A stretch of 5,724 bases of DNA from the NCBI GenBank assembly GCA_039819115.1, contig JBCBST010000170.1, positions 1-5,724 on the forward strand, in the 5' to 3' direction. The position numbers and the translations under genes were made by a program. Positions 1 to 5,649 of the stretch are shown here, piece after piece; position 1 is the first letter of the stretch; the number at the start of each line of letters is the position of its first letter. The notes beneath the pieces are model-generated. The model was given only the letters and a program-made list of their open reading frames with translations. It had not been told where the DNA came from and did no database searches. This DNA is from JBCBST01 sp039819115. Its GTDB lineage: Bacteria > Bacteroidota > Rhodothermia > Balneolales > Balneolaceae.

Positions 1-2436
1 ATCCCGAACCTGTTGTTCGAATTCCGTTACATGGATAGACGTGTAAATGTCGTCCTGAACAATACGCTCACTAACTACGATGGCATCCTCAAAGTTATAT
101 CCACGCCATGGCATGAATGCAACCAGCAGGTTACGGCCCAGAGCCAGCTCACCACCATCGGTTGAGCAGCCATCAGCAATCGCCTGATCCTTTTTAACTC
201 GGTCACCGACTTTTACAATGGGTCGTTGGTTCGTACAGGTATCCTGGTTGGTTCGGGTGAATTTTTCCAGGGTATAGGATTTAATCCCGCCATCAAAGTA
301 GCAATGTTGCTCCTGCTCGGAACGGTCGTACTTGATTCGAATCTCAGTAGCGCTCACATATACGACCTCACCATCGGCATCGGCAGTAATAATAGCTCTG
401 GAGTCTCTTGCAGCACGATGCTCAAGGCCGGTACCCACAACAGGAGCTTCCGGACGTAATAAAGGCACTGCCTGACGTTGCATGTTCGAACCCATCAATG
501 CACGGTTTGCATCATCATGCTCGATAAATGGAATCAAAGCAGCTGCCAACGAAGTGATCTGGTTGGTTGCTACATCCATATATTCAATTTCATCGGGTCG
601 TACACGCGTATAGTTCCCTTCCCTCATGCGGGAGAAGATGGATTCGCTGGTAAAGGTATTCTTGGAATCCAGTTCTGCATTGGCCTGAGCGATTACCGTT
701 TCATCTTCCTGCTCTGCGGCCAGGTATTCTACTGTGGATGAAACTTTACCGCCTTTCACTTTACGATATGGAGTTTCAATGAATCCAAAGTCATTTACTT
801 TGGCATGAATACATAAAGATGAAATCAAACCGATATTCGGGCCTTCCGGGGTTTCAATCGGGCAAAGACGACCGTAATGGGTGTAATGCACATCACGAAC
901 CTCGAAACCGGCACGCTCTCTGGTTAAACCACCAGGACCAAGCGCTGACATCCGACGCTTGTGAGTCAACTCAGCCAACGGATTGGTTTGATCCATAAAC
1001 TGAGAAAGCTGGTTCGTACCAAAGAAGGTGTTAATCACACTTGAGATGGTACGCGCATTTACCAGATCCTGAGGAGTAAGTTGCTCTGCATCGCGAGAGT
1101 TCATGCGTTCTTTGATGGTTCTCGCCATTCGGGCAAGACCAATCGCGAATTGCTGACCCAGCTGTTCACCTACCGTACGAACACGTCGATTACTTAAGTG
1201 GTCAATATCATCTACCTGAGATTTCAGATTCTTAAGACGAATAACCTCTTTAACGATCGCGACAATATCGTTCTTAGTCAGATACTGAACATCATCGTGT
1301 TCAATACGCAGACGCTTATTGATGCGGTAACGGCCTACTTCGCCGAGATCATATTTTTTATCGCTGAAGAACAATCGCTCCAGAATAGCACGGGCCGTTT
1401 CGGGATCAGGCATTTCACCTGACCGGATTTGCTGATAAATCTCAGCAAGGGCAGAGTGTTCATTCCAGGTAGCATCTTTACGAAGGGTGTTCATCATAAC
1501 CGAACGCTCTGACTCTTCTGCCGACAAGTGCTGCACTAGCACGGTTTTACGACCAGACTCAGCCAGCATTCCGAAATCATCATCCGTTAATTCATGATCC
1601 CGTTCAAAAACGATTTTCCGGCTTAAGGCTTCTTTAACCTCACCGGTTTCCTCGTCCACAACCTCTTCCATTTCCTCAACCACAATATTCTCGGCCAGGC
1701 GTTTGCCGACGAGGTTTTTGAGGTAGTCCGGCTTCTTACCAACGCCTACTTCTTCAGATAATTGGAACAGCGTAAGAAGGTCAAGATCGGTTGAGTATCC
1801 AAGAGCACGCAGCAACGTAGTTGCAGGAACCTTTTTCTTACGGTCGATATAAGCCCAAAGTACATCGCGGATATCCGTGGTAAACTCAATCCAGGAACCT
1901 TTGAATGGAATGACCCGGGCAGAATATAACTGCGTTCCGTTGGGGTGCACGGACTGGCCAAAGAACACACCTGGTGATCGGTGTAACTGGCTCACAATAA
2001 CACGCTCAGCACCGTTGATAATGAATGTACCTCTGTTGGTCATCCAGGGTAGATCGCCCAGGAATACTTCCTGCTCAATCGTTTCACTGGCCTCATCCGA
2101 ATCGTCTACAGATGATAATCGAAGCTTTGCTTTCAGGGGTACAGAATAGGTGAGTCCGCGATCCTGGCACTCGCTAATGGTATAGCGAGGCACATCTACA
2201 TTGTAATAAAGAAACTGAAGGATGTGCGTTTCGCGTGTATCCTGTATTGGAAAATTCTCATTGAAAATGCGTTGAAGACCTTGATTCGCACGCTCGTTTG
2301 GGGCGATGTCTAGCTGTACAAACTTTTCAAAAGACTCAAGCTGAATATCCAGGAAATCGGGATAGTCAACAACTTGCTTTGTACGACCAAACGATTGGCG
2401 ATCCGTATTCGGAATAATTTGCATGTTATTGCTCAA
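1..2436 (-). CDS. rpoB: RNA polymerase subunit beta, N-terminal 812 residues (3' end outside window)
   Basis: This is the beta subunit of DNA-dependent RNA polymerase, which forms one side of the active-site cleft and the rifampicin pocket. The frame is open without interruption from the start to the left edge, giving 812 residues of an expected roughly 1,250-1,350. By similarity, the protrusion lies at about 20-150 and again near 420-480, with the lobe between them. The rifampicin cluster I motif is at about 472-503 (FGTNQLSQFMDQTNP then THKRRMSALGPGGL). Next come VRDVHYTHYGR (513-523), CPIETPEGPNIGLI (525-538) and MPWRGYNFEDAI (775-786), whose acidic pair is E783-D784. An acidic stretch at 252-270 sits in the lobe. 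The catalytic lysines and C-terminal clamp lie outside the window. The chosen start is TTG at 2436, because AAGGAGAGG ends 5 bases upstream. The in-frame ATG four codons later (2424) is 17 bases from that site and is the alternative. An in-frame TAA lies upstream near 2469. Confidence 0.98.
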   Translation of the reverse strand, partial: MSNNMQIIPNTDRQSFGRTKQVVDYPDFLDIQLESFEKFVQLDIAPNERANQGLQRIFNENFPIQDTRETHILQFLYYNVDVPRYTISECQDRGLTYSVPLKAKLRLSSVDDSDEASETIEQEVFLGDLPWMTNRGTFIINGAERVIVSQLHRSPGVFFGQSVHPNGTQLYSARVIPFKGSWIEFTTDIRDVLWAYIDRKKKVPATTLLRALGYSTDLDLLTLFQLSEEVGVGKKPDYLKNLVGKRLAENIVVEEMEEVVDEETGEVKEALSRKIVFERDHELTDDDFGMLAESGRKTVLVQHLSAEESERSVMMNTLRKDATWNEHSALAEIYQQIRSGEMPDPETARAILERLFFSDKKYDLGEVGRYRINKRLRIEHDDVQYLTKNDIVAIVKEVIRLKNLKSQVDDIDHLSNRRVRTVGEQLGQQFAIGLARMARTIKERMNSRDAEQLTPQDLVNARTISSVINTFFGTNQLSQFMDQTNPLAELTHKRRMSALGPGGLTRERAGFEVRDVHYTHYGRLCPIETPEGPNIGLISSLCIHAKVNDFGFIETPYRKVKGGKVSSTVEYLAAEQEDETVIAQANAELDSKNTFTSESIFSRMREGNYTRVRPDEIEYMDVATNQITSLAAALIPFIEHDDANRALMGSNMQRQAVPLLRPEAPVVGTGLEHRAARDSRAIITADADGEVVYVSATEIRIKYDRSEQEQHCYFDGGIKSYTLEKFTRTNQDTCTNQRPIVKVGDRVKKDQAIADGCSTDGGELALGRNLLVAFMPWRGYNFEDAIVVSERIVQDDIYTSIHVTEFEQQVRD

Positions 2437-2441
2437 AGGAA

Positions 2442-2450
2442 CCTCTCCTT
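2442..2450 (-). promoter_or_regulatory. Shine-Dalgarno of rpoB, deciding a TTG start
   Basis: AAGGAGAGG on the minus strand. Its GGAG core is 8 bases from TTG (2436) but 20 bases from the ATG at 2424, so spacing favours TTG as the rpoB start. Confidence 0.75.
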
Positions 2451-2475
2451 TTGGTTGAAGGGAAATTTAAACGGC

Positions 2476-2502
2476 AAAACCCTATACTAAATGCAGGGTT
2501 TT
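2476..2502 (-). promoter_or_regulatory. Hairpin 2 in the rplL-rpoB spacer, attenuator-like
   Basis: In the transcript AAAACCCU pairs with AGGGUUUU (8 bp, plus a possible G-U closing pair) around an 11-base loop. The A-tract/U-tract flanks resemble a small bidirectional terminator. However, the GC part of the stem is only about 4 bp and the U-run is just four bases before GCCG, so it would terminate weakly at most. It lies about 25 bases before the rpoB Shine-Dalgarno. A partial attenuator lowering rpoB relative to rplL is plausible but is an inference. Confidence 0.45.
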
Positions 2503-2514
2503 AAGAGACGCCAA

Positions 2515-2544
2515 TAGCCAATACCGTTTTCACGATATTGGCTA
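2515..2544 (-). promoter_or_regulatory. Hairpin 1 in the rplL-rpoB spacer, possible processing or attenuation element
   Basis: A perfect 9-base inverted repeat (TAGCCAATA/TATTGGCTA) extends in RNA to a continuous 12-bp stem, UAGCCAAUAUCG with CGGUAUUGGCUA, including one U-G pair. It closes a UGAAAA loop. No U-tract follows, so it is not a standard intrinsic terminator. It begins 23 bases after the rplL stop codon. In E. coli the equivalent spacer holds an attenuator and an RNase III site; a similar role here is inferred from position and structure. Confidence 0.55.
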
Positions 2545-2567
2545 CCAACAAAAATGTAAACAAGAGC

Positions 2568-2948
2568 TTACTTAAGCTCTACAGTAGCACCAGCTTCTTC
2601 AAGCTTAGACTTGATTTCTTCAGCTTCGTCCTTAGCTACTGCTTCTTTCACAGTGCTAGGTGCGCCGTCTACCAATTCTTTAGCTTCTTTTAAGCCAAGG
2701 CCAGTGATACCGCGAACTTCTTTAATCACGGCAATTTTCTTAGCACCAGCGCTTTCAAGTACTACGTCGAACTCAGTTTTTTCTTCAGCAGCAGCAGCTT
2801 CTCCGCCACCGCCGGCAGGTCCGGCAACAGCTACAGCAGCGGCTGCAGGCTTAATGCCGTACTCTTCTTCAAGTACAGTAGCAAGCTCGTTTGCTTCTTT
2901 AATAGTTAGGTTGACTAGTTGTTCAGCTAATTCTTTAACGTCAGCCAT
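2568..2948 (-). CDS. rplL: 50S ribosomal protein L7/L12
   Basis: This is the acidic stalk protein that binds L10 as dimers and recruits and stimulates the translation GTPases (EF-Tu, EF-G, IF2). Its 126 residues match the family length. The N-terminal dimerisation and L10-binding helices are at about 1-33. An Ala/Gly-rich flexible hinge follows at about 34-56, with an AAAA run, GGGG and a second AAAA run. The C-terminal factor-binding domain is at about 57-126 and carries the conserved KKIAVIKEVRGITGLGLKEAK block (70-90) and the ELVDGAPSTVKE segment. ATG at 2948 is preceded by GGAG with 6 bases spacing (2955-2958). The gene follows rplJ after 41 bases, as expected for the L10-L12 pair. Its stop is followed by the two-hairpin spacer before rpoB, a usual place to set the excess of L12 over RNA polymerase. 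Confidence 0.98.
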   Translation of the reverse strand: MADVKELAEQLVNLTIKEANELATVLEEEYGIKPAAAAVAVAGPAGGGGEAAAAEEKTEFDVVLESAGAKKIAVIKEVRGITGLGLKEAKELVDGAPSTVKEAVAKDEAEEIKSKLEEAGATVELK

Positions 2949-2989
2949 TGTTATCTCCAGTTGTTTTGAAATAAAAGTCGTTGTGTTGT

Positions 2990-3511
2990 TTATTCTTCGC
3001 CTTTTTCAGCGATGGTTTTAATTGCACCAACCAGGTTTGAACCCTGTGCATTAAGTGCGCCTACAATGTTATTTGCAGGTGCCATCAACAATCCAAGGAT
3101 ATCGCCTATGATGTCGTTTTTCGACTTCATAGAAGCCAGTGCTTCCAGCTTGTCGGCTCCAAAAAACTCGCCATCTATAACAGCAGCTTTGAACTCCGGC
3201 TTATTATTATCCTTGATAAAGTCTTTCAATACCTTTGCAGGGGCGCTCAGCTCCTCATCTACAAATGCAAAGCCGTTTTGGTCCACTAAAGATGGAAGCA
3301 CATCATCGTAGCCTCCCAGTTCTTTCATGGCCAGTTTAACCAGCTTATTCTTGTACACTTTGTAGAATACGTTGCCTTTTCTGAAGGCGCCACGCAATGC
3401 ATTCGCATCATCAACCGACATGCCGGAATACTTTGTAATATATACGGCATTTGAGCTTTTCAGCTTTTCGGTGATTTCATCGAGTAGTACTTGCTTTTCA
3501 GCAGTAGGCAT
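2990..3511 (-). CDS. rplJ: 50S ribosomal protein L10
   Basis: L10 anchors the L7/L12 dimers to 23S rRNA near L11, forming the base of the ribosomal stalk. With the ATG at 3511 the protein has 173 residues, slightly longer than the roughly 165 of E. coli. The N-terminal RNA-binding domain (about 1-130) shows AVYITKYSGMSVDDANALR (22-40) and the KNKL motif (54-57). The C-terminal helix (about 133-165, IIGDILGLLMAPANNIVGAL) is the expected docking platform for L12 dimers, and the protein ends in an acidic KGEE tail. An in-frame TTG lies two codons upstream (3517), but it is only 2 bases from the Shine-Dalgarno AAGGAGG (3520-3526), whereas the ATG is 8 bases away, so I chose the ATG. That Shine-Dalgarno overlaps the rplA stop codon, which suggests translational coupling. 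Only 13 bases separate the genes, so a normal autoregulatory L10 leader does not fit in this gap. Confidence 0.97.
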   Translation of the reverse strand: MPTAEKQVLLDEITEKLKSSNAVYITKYSGMSVDDANALRGAFRKGNVFYKVYKNKLVKLAMKELGGYDDVLPSLVDQNGFAFVDEELSAPAKVLKDFIKDNNKPEFKAAVIDGEFFGADKLEALASMKSKNDIIGDILGLLMAPANNIVGALNAQGSNLVGAIKTIAEKGEE

Positions 3512-3519
3512 AATCAATT

Positions 3520-3526
3520 CCTCCTT
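3520..3526 (-). promoter_or_regulatory. Shine-Dalgarno of rplJ overlapping the rplA stop codon
   Basis: The minus strand reads TAAGGAGG. The TAA ends rplA, and AAGGAGG, a near-complete anti-16S match, serves rplJ with 8 bases to the ATG at 3511. A terminating ribosome on rplA covers this site, so coupled reinitiation is likely. It also argues against the TTG at 3517 as the start. Confidence 0.85.
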
Positions 3527-4223
3527 ATAGGGATGTAACCGCGGAACGGGTGATTGGTATGCTAGGTCCCATGGTGGAGCTCATGTATACGCTTTTAACA
3601 TATACTCCTTTTGCAGAAGCAGGCTTTAAGCGCATTACCGTCTGGAAGAATGCAGAAGCATTATCCTTCAGGTCATCAGCTTTAAAACTCACTTTTCCAA
3701 TGGATGAGTGTAAAATACCGTACTTGTCGACCCGAAAGTCGATTTGACCTGCCTTAACCTGCTTAATCGCAGCGGCAACATCCATCGTTACGGTTCCACT
3801 TTTGGGATTAGGCATTAACCCGCGAGGTCCGAGAAAACGGCCTAACTTTCCGAGTTTACCCATTGCATCAGGTGTGGCGATAATAACATCGATATCGGCC
3901 CACCCTTCTTCAATTTTTGTAATGTAATCGTCTAAACCAACATGGTCGGCACCAGCTTCTCTGGCTTCGTCTTGTTTGGCTTCGTTAACCAAAGCAAGCA
4001 CTTTAACTTCTTTACCTGTTCCGTGAGGCAGACTCACTGTACCACGGACCATTTGATCAGCATGACGAGGATCAACACCTAAACGGATGTCGATATCGAC
4101 CGATGCGTCAAATTTGGTAGAAGACGTTTGTTTTACCAGATCGCACGCTTCATCCAAAGTATATTCTACTTCGGGATTTACGAGTGCCACAGCCTGTTGA
4201 TAGTTTTTACCTTTATTTGCCAT
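3525..4223 (-). CDS. rplA: 50S ribosomal protein L1
   Basis: L1 forms the mobile stalk at the E-site side of the large subunit and helps move deacylated tRNA out. In many bacteria it also represses its own rplK-rplA mRNA. From the ATG at 4223 it has 232 residues, the usual family size. The first half of the RNA-binding domain is visible at 38-71 (FDASVDIDIRLGVDPRHADQ then VRGTVSLPHGTGK). The inserted domain II is at about 70-160 and contains the L1 signature GPRGLMPNPKSGTVT (132-146). The returning strands of domain I end in YMSSTMGPSIPI (213-224). A GTG two codons upstream (4229) is only 3 bases from the AAGGA site, while the ATG is 9 bases away, so I prefer the ATG. The rplK stop codon overlaps that site, so translation is probably coupled to rplK. 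Confidence 0.97.
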   Translation of the reverse strand: MANKGKNYQQAVALVNPEVEYTLDEACDLVKQTSSTKFDASVDIDIRLGVDPRHADQMVRGTVSLPHGTGKEVKVLALVNEAKQDEAREAGADHVGLDDYITKIEEGWADIDVIIATPDAMGKLGKLGRFLGPRGLMPNPKSGTVTMDVAAAIKQVKAGQIDFRVDKYGILHSSIGKVSFKADDLKDNASAFFQTVMRLKPASAKGVYVKSVYMSSTMGPSIPITRSAVTSL

Positions 4224-4232
4224 GATCACAGT

Positions 4233-4238
4233 TCCTTA
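4233..4238 (-). promoter_or_regulatory. Shine-Dalgarno of rplA overlapping the rplK stop codon
   Basis: The minus strand reads TAAGGA. The TAA ends rplK and AAGGA serves rplA, with 9 bases to the ATG at 4223. The GTG at 4229 would be only 3 bases away, so this site sets the start. It has the same design as the rplA/rplJ junction and points to coupled translation. Confidence 0.8.
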
Positions 4239-4667
4239 CTTATCACGATTTACTCTAAGACCCATACTTCGAGCCGTTCCAGCAATCATCTCGGCGGCAG
4301 CCTCTACATCGAAGGCATTTAAGTCTTCCATTTTCAGCTCGCCGATTTCTTTGCATTGTGTCCAGGTAACCGTTCCTACTTTATTTCGGTTGGGTTCACC
4401 AGAACCAGACTTTAATTTTGCTGCTTGTTTTAAGAGCACTGCTGCTGGCGGAGTCTTCGTTTTGAAGCTGAACGATTTATCCGCGAAAACAGTGATCTCA
4501 ACAGGAATTACAGTCCCGGCTTTATCCTGAGTCTTAGCGTTAAAGGCTTTACAAAATTCCATGATGTTGATCCCTGCCTGACCGAGTGCCGGTCCAACAG
4601 GTGGTGCAGGGTTCGCCTGACCGCCAACAATCTGGAGTTTTAGGATTCTTTCAACTTTTTTAGCCAT
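4236..4667 (-). CDS. rplK: 50S ribosomal protein L11
   Basis: L11 binds the GTPase-associated region of 23S rRNA at the base of the L12 stalk. It is needed for factor-dependent steps and for RelA sensing of stalled ribosomes, and in bacteria it forms part of the thiostrepton site. The 143 residues match the family (about 140-145). The N-terminal domain (about 1-70) contains ANPAPPVGPALGQAGINIMEF (18-38), including the proline pair at 22-23 associated with thiostrepton sensitivity in other species. The C-terminal RNA-binding domain (about 72-140) shows KTPPAAVLLKQAAKLKSGS, followed by DLNAFDVEAAAEMIAGTARSMG. ATG at 4667 is the only good start. Upstream is AAGGA at a long 12-base spacing and a weaker TGAG at 5 bases. 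The gene follows nusG after 73 bases and is coupled to rplA through its stop codon. Confidence 0.98.
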   Translation of the reverse strand: MAKKVERILKLQIVGGQANPAPPVGPALGQAGINIMEFCKAFNAKTQDKAGTVIPVEITVFADKSFSFKTKTPPAAVLLKQAAKLKSGSGEPNRNKVGTVTWTQCKEIGELKMEDLNAFDVEAAAEMIAGTARSMGLRVNRDK

Positions 4668-4740
4668 GGATTCTCAGGATCCTTGTGTGTTATAACTTCT
4701 GTTTGTTTGCGTAATAGCTAGTGTGCATCAACTAGGTTCT
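4668..4740 (-). promoter_or_regulatory. nusG-rplK spacer, candidate rplK leader with a small stem-loop
   Basis: This is the longest spacer between nusG and rplJ. Its one visible structure is a 5-bp stem, CUAGU with ACUAG (4718-4735), closing the loop UGAUGCAC. Autoregulation by L1 commonly acts at the rplK leader, so this is the natural place to look for an L1 site, but the stem is short and I cannot match it to the L1 binding consensus. I see no convincing promoter; a TATAAC is present without a properly spaced -35. Confidence 0.25.
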
Positions 4741-5301
4741 TTATGTGGCAGGTTCAACCTGATTTACGTCTACTTCTACCGGGGTACGGCGTCCAAAAAT
4801 GCTTACTAACACTCTCAATTTCAGCTTGTCGGTGTTTATTTCCTGGACTGTACCATCAAAATCTTTGAATGGACCTGATACTACGCGTACCAAATCACCT
4901 TCATTATAAGGTATGTCTACCTGTAGCGTTTCATCATTGGATCCGTCCTGAACGCGACCAATAATACGCTTTACTTCATGCTTCTTAAGCGGAGTAGGCA
5001 CTAACTGGTTTTTTCCAACCTTCAAAAATCCAAGGCACGAAGGAGCACTTTGAATAAGGTTGTTTACTTCTTCGTCGTAGTGCGTATTTACCAGAATGTA
5101 CCCTGGAAAAAAGTTTTTCTCTCTGGTACGCTTTTTACCCCCCCGGATTTCAACTACCGTTTCAGTGGGCACCAGAATCTCATGAACTTTGTCTGAAAGA
5201 CCTTGTTCTTCGACCTCGCGTTCCAGGAATTCTTTTACTTTTTTCTCATGGCCGGAAAAGCTGCGTACTACGTACCAGCCATGGGTTAATTCTTTACTCA
5301 T
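4741..5301 (-). CDS. nusG: Transcription termination/antitermination factor NusG
   Basis: NusG binds the clamp of RNA polymerase across the DNA channel, influences pausing, and links polymerase to Rho or to the ribosome through S10. Its 186 residues are typical. The NGN domain (about 5-115) shows GWYVVRSFSGHEKKVKEFL (8-26), NFFPGYILVN (63-72) and a CLGFLKVGK segment (89-97). The C-terminal KOW domain (about 128-186) shows YNEGDLVRVVSGPFKDFDGTV (132-152) and then SIFGRRTPVEVDVNQVEP, the usual NusG ending. Start ATG 5301 lies one base after the secE TGA stop. No clear Shine-Dalgarno precedes it, so termination-reinitiation from secE is the likely route. The secE-nusG pairing upstream of rplK is nearly universal in bacteria and supports both calls. 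Confidence 0.98.
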   Translation of the reverse strand: MSKELTHGWYVVRSFSGHEKKVKEFLEREVEEQGLSDKVHEILVPTETVVEIRGGKKRTREKNFFPGYILVNTHYDEEVNNLIQSAPSCLGFLKVGKNQLVPTPLKKHEVKRIIGRVQDGSNDETLQVDIPYNEGDLVRVVSGPFKDFDGTVQEINTDKLKLRVLVSIFGRRTPVEVDVNQVEPAT

Positions 5302-5302
5302 T

Positions 5303-5485
5303 TCAATTATAAATCGCTTCTAGTACGGTGCTGTATAGCTGATCAACTCCGAAAATGAAAACCGAAAGAATGATAGAAAACACAACCACAATGATGGTGT
5401 TATCAACCAGTTCCTTTTGAGTAGGCCAGGATACTTTTTTGAATTCCTTTACTACTCCGTCAAAAAAACTTCTAATTTTATTCAT
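5303..5485 (-). CDS. secE: Preprotein translocase subunit SecE (short, single membrane segment)
   Basis: SecE clamps the two halves of SecY in the inner-membrane SecYEG channel. The 60 residues are the short single-span form found in most bacteria, not the three-span E. coli type. An amphipathic N-terminal helix holds the family motif VVKEFKKVSWPTQKELVDNT (11-30), with the conserved W20-P21. A single hydrophobic segment follows at about 31-49 (IIVVVFSIILSVFIFGVD). ATG at 5485 starts the protein exactly where family similarity begins. The frame stays open upstream, but that would run into tRNA-Trp, so the upstream extension is rejected. No Shine-Dalgarno is visible, and only 18 bases separate the start from the tRNA 3' end. 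The stop overlaps almost directly with the nusG start. Confidence 0.95.
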   Translation of the reverse strand: MNKIRSFFDGVVKEFKKVSWPTQKELVDNTIIVVVFSIILSVFIFGVDQLYSTVLEAIYN

Positions 5486-5503
5486 AGAGAACGTTGTTTT
5501 TTG

Positions 5504-5576
5504 CACGGGCAGAGAGACTCGAACTCCCGACACCTGGTTTTGGAGACCAGTGCTCTACCAACTGAGCTATGCCCGT
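5504..5576 (-). tRNA. trnW: tRNA-Trp (anticodon CCA)
   Basis: This is a complete 73-base cloverleaf. The acceptor stem ACGGGCA pairs perfectly with TGCCCGT. The D stem is GCTC/GAGC with GG in its loop. The anticodon stem CTGGT/ACCAG closes the loop CTCCAAA, with CCA at 5541-5543 reading UGG. The T stem GGGAG/CTCTC (one G-T pair) closes TTCGAGT. The discriminator is G, as expected for bacterial tRNA-Trp. CCA is not encoded (CAA follows), so the 3' end must be added enzymatically. It lies between tuf and secE, a placement seen in many bacteria, and is probably cut out of a tuf-secE-nusG transcript. Confidence 0.97.
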
Positions 5577-5579
5577 ATT

Positions 5580-5626
5580 TACACGCCAAAGAGTAGGCGG
5601 GTTACCACCTACTCTTAAGACGTGTA
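5580..5626 (-). promoter_or_regulatory. Long two-part hairpin between tuf and tRNA-Trp
   Basis: In the transcript an inner 12-bp stem, AAGAGUAGGUGG with CCGCCUACUCUU (one U-G pair), closes a UAAC tetraloop (5601-5604). After a small UU/U internal loop, an outer 8-bp stem, UACACGUC with GGCGUGUA, continues it, giving about 20 bp in all. No U-tract follows, so a standard Rho-independent terminator is unlikely. The base lies 3 bases from the mature tRNA 5' end. A role in RNase III-like processing, protection of the tuf 3' end, or partial termination is inferred. Confidence 0.6.
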
Positions 5627-5649
5627 GTCAATATGTAATGGGTGCAGTC

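Noticed and set aside
226..741. Plus-strand open frames opposite rpoB (226-459 and 478-741)
   Set aside because: They lie inside a verified uninterrupted rpoB frame and have no recognisable family; antisense shadows.
2484..2514. Possible rpoB promoter (TTGGCG, 19 bases, TAGTAT) in the rplL-rpoB spacer
   Set aside because: Both hexamers match only about 4 of 6, spacing is long, and the bases are better explained by the hairpins.
2611..3021. 136-codon open frame on the plus strand opposite rplL
   Set aside because: It is the Ser/Ala/Thr-rich mirror of the Ala/Glu/Lys-rich rplL coding strand; no ribosome site, no recognisable domain, and rplL itself is certain.
5486..5533. Upstream extension of secE to a GTG at 5533
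   Set aside because: It would place 16 codons within or next to tRNA-Trp; family similarity starts exactly at the ATG at 5485.
5580..5626. Rho-independent terminator after tuf
   Set aside because: The stem is strong but no U-run follows on either strand, and the downstream tRNA would lack a visible promoter.
5599..5632. Possible -35 TTGACT in the tuf-trnW spacer
   Set aside because: No acceptable -10 at 16-18 bases; the downstream bases form the inner stem of the hairpin.
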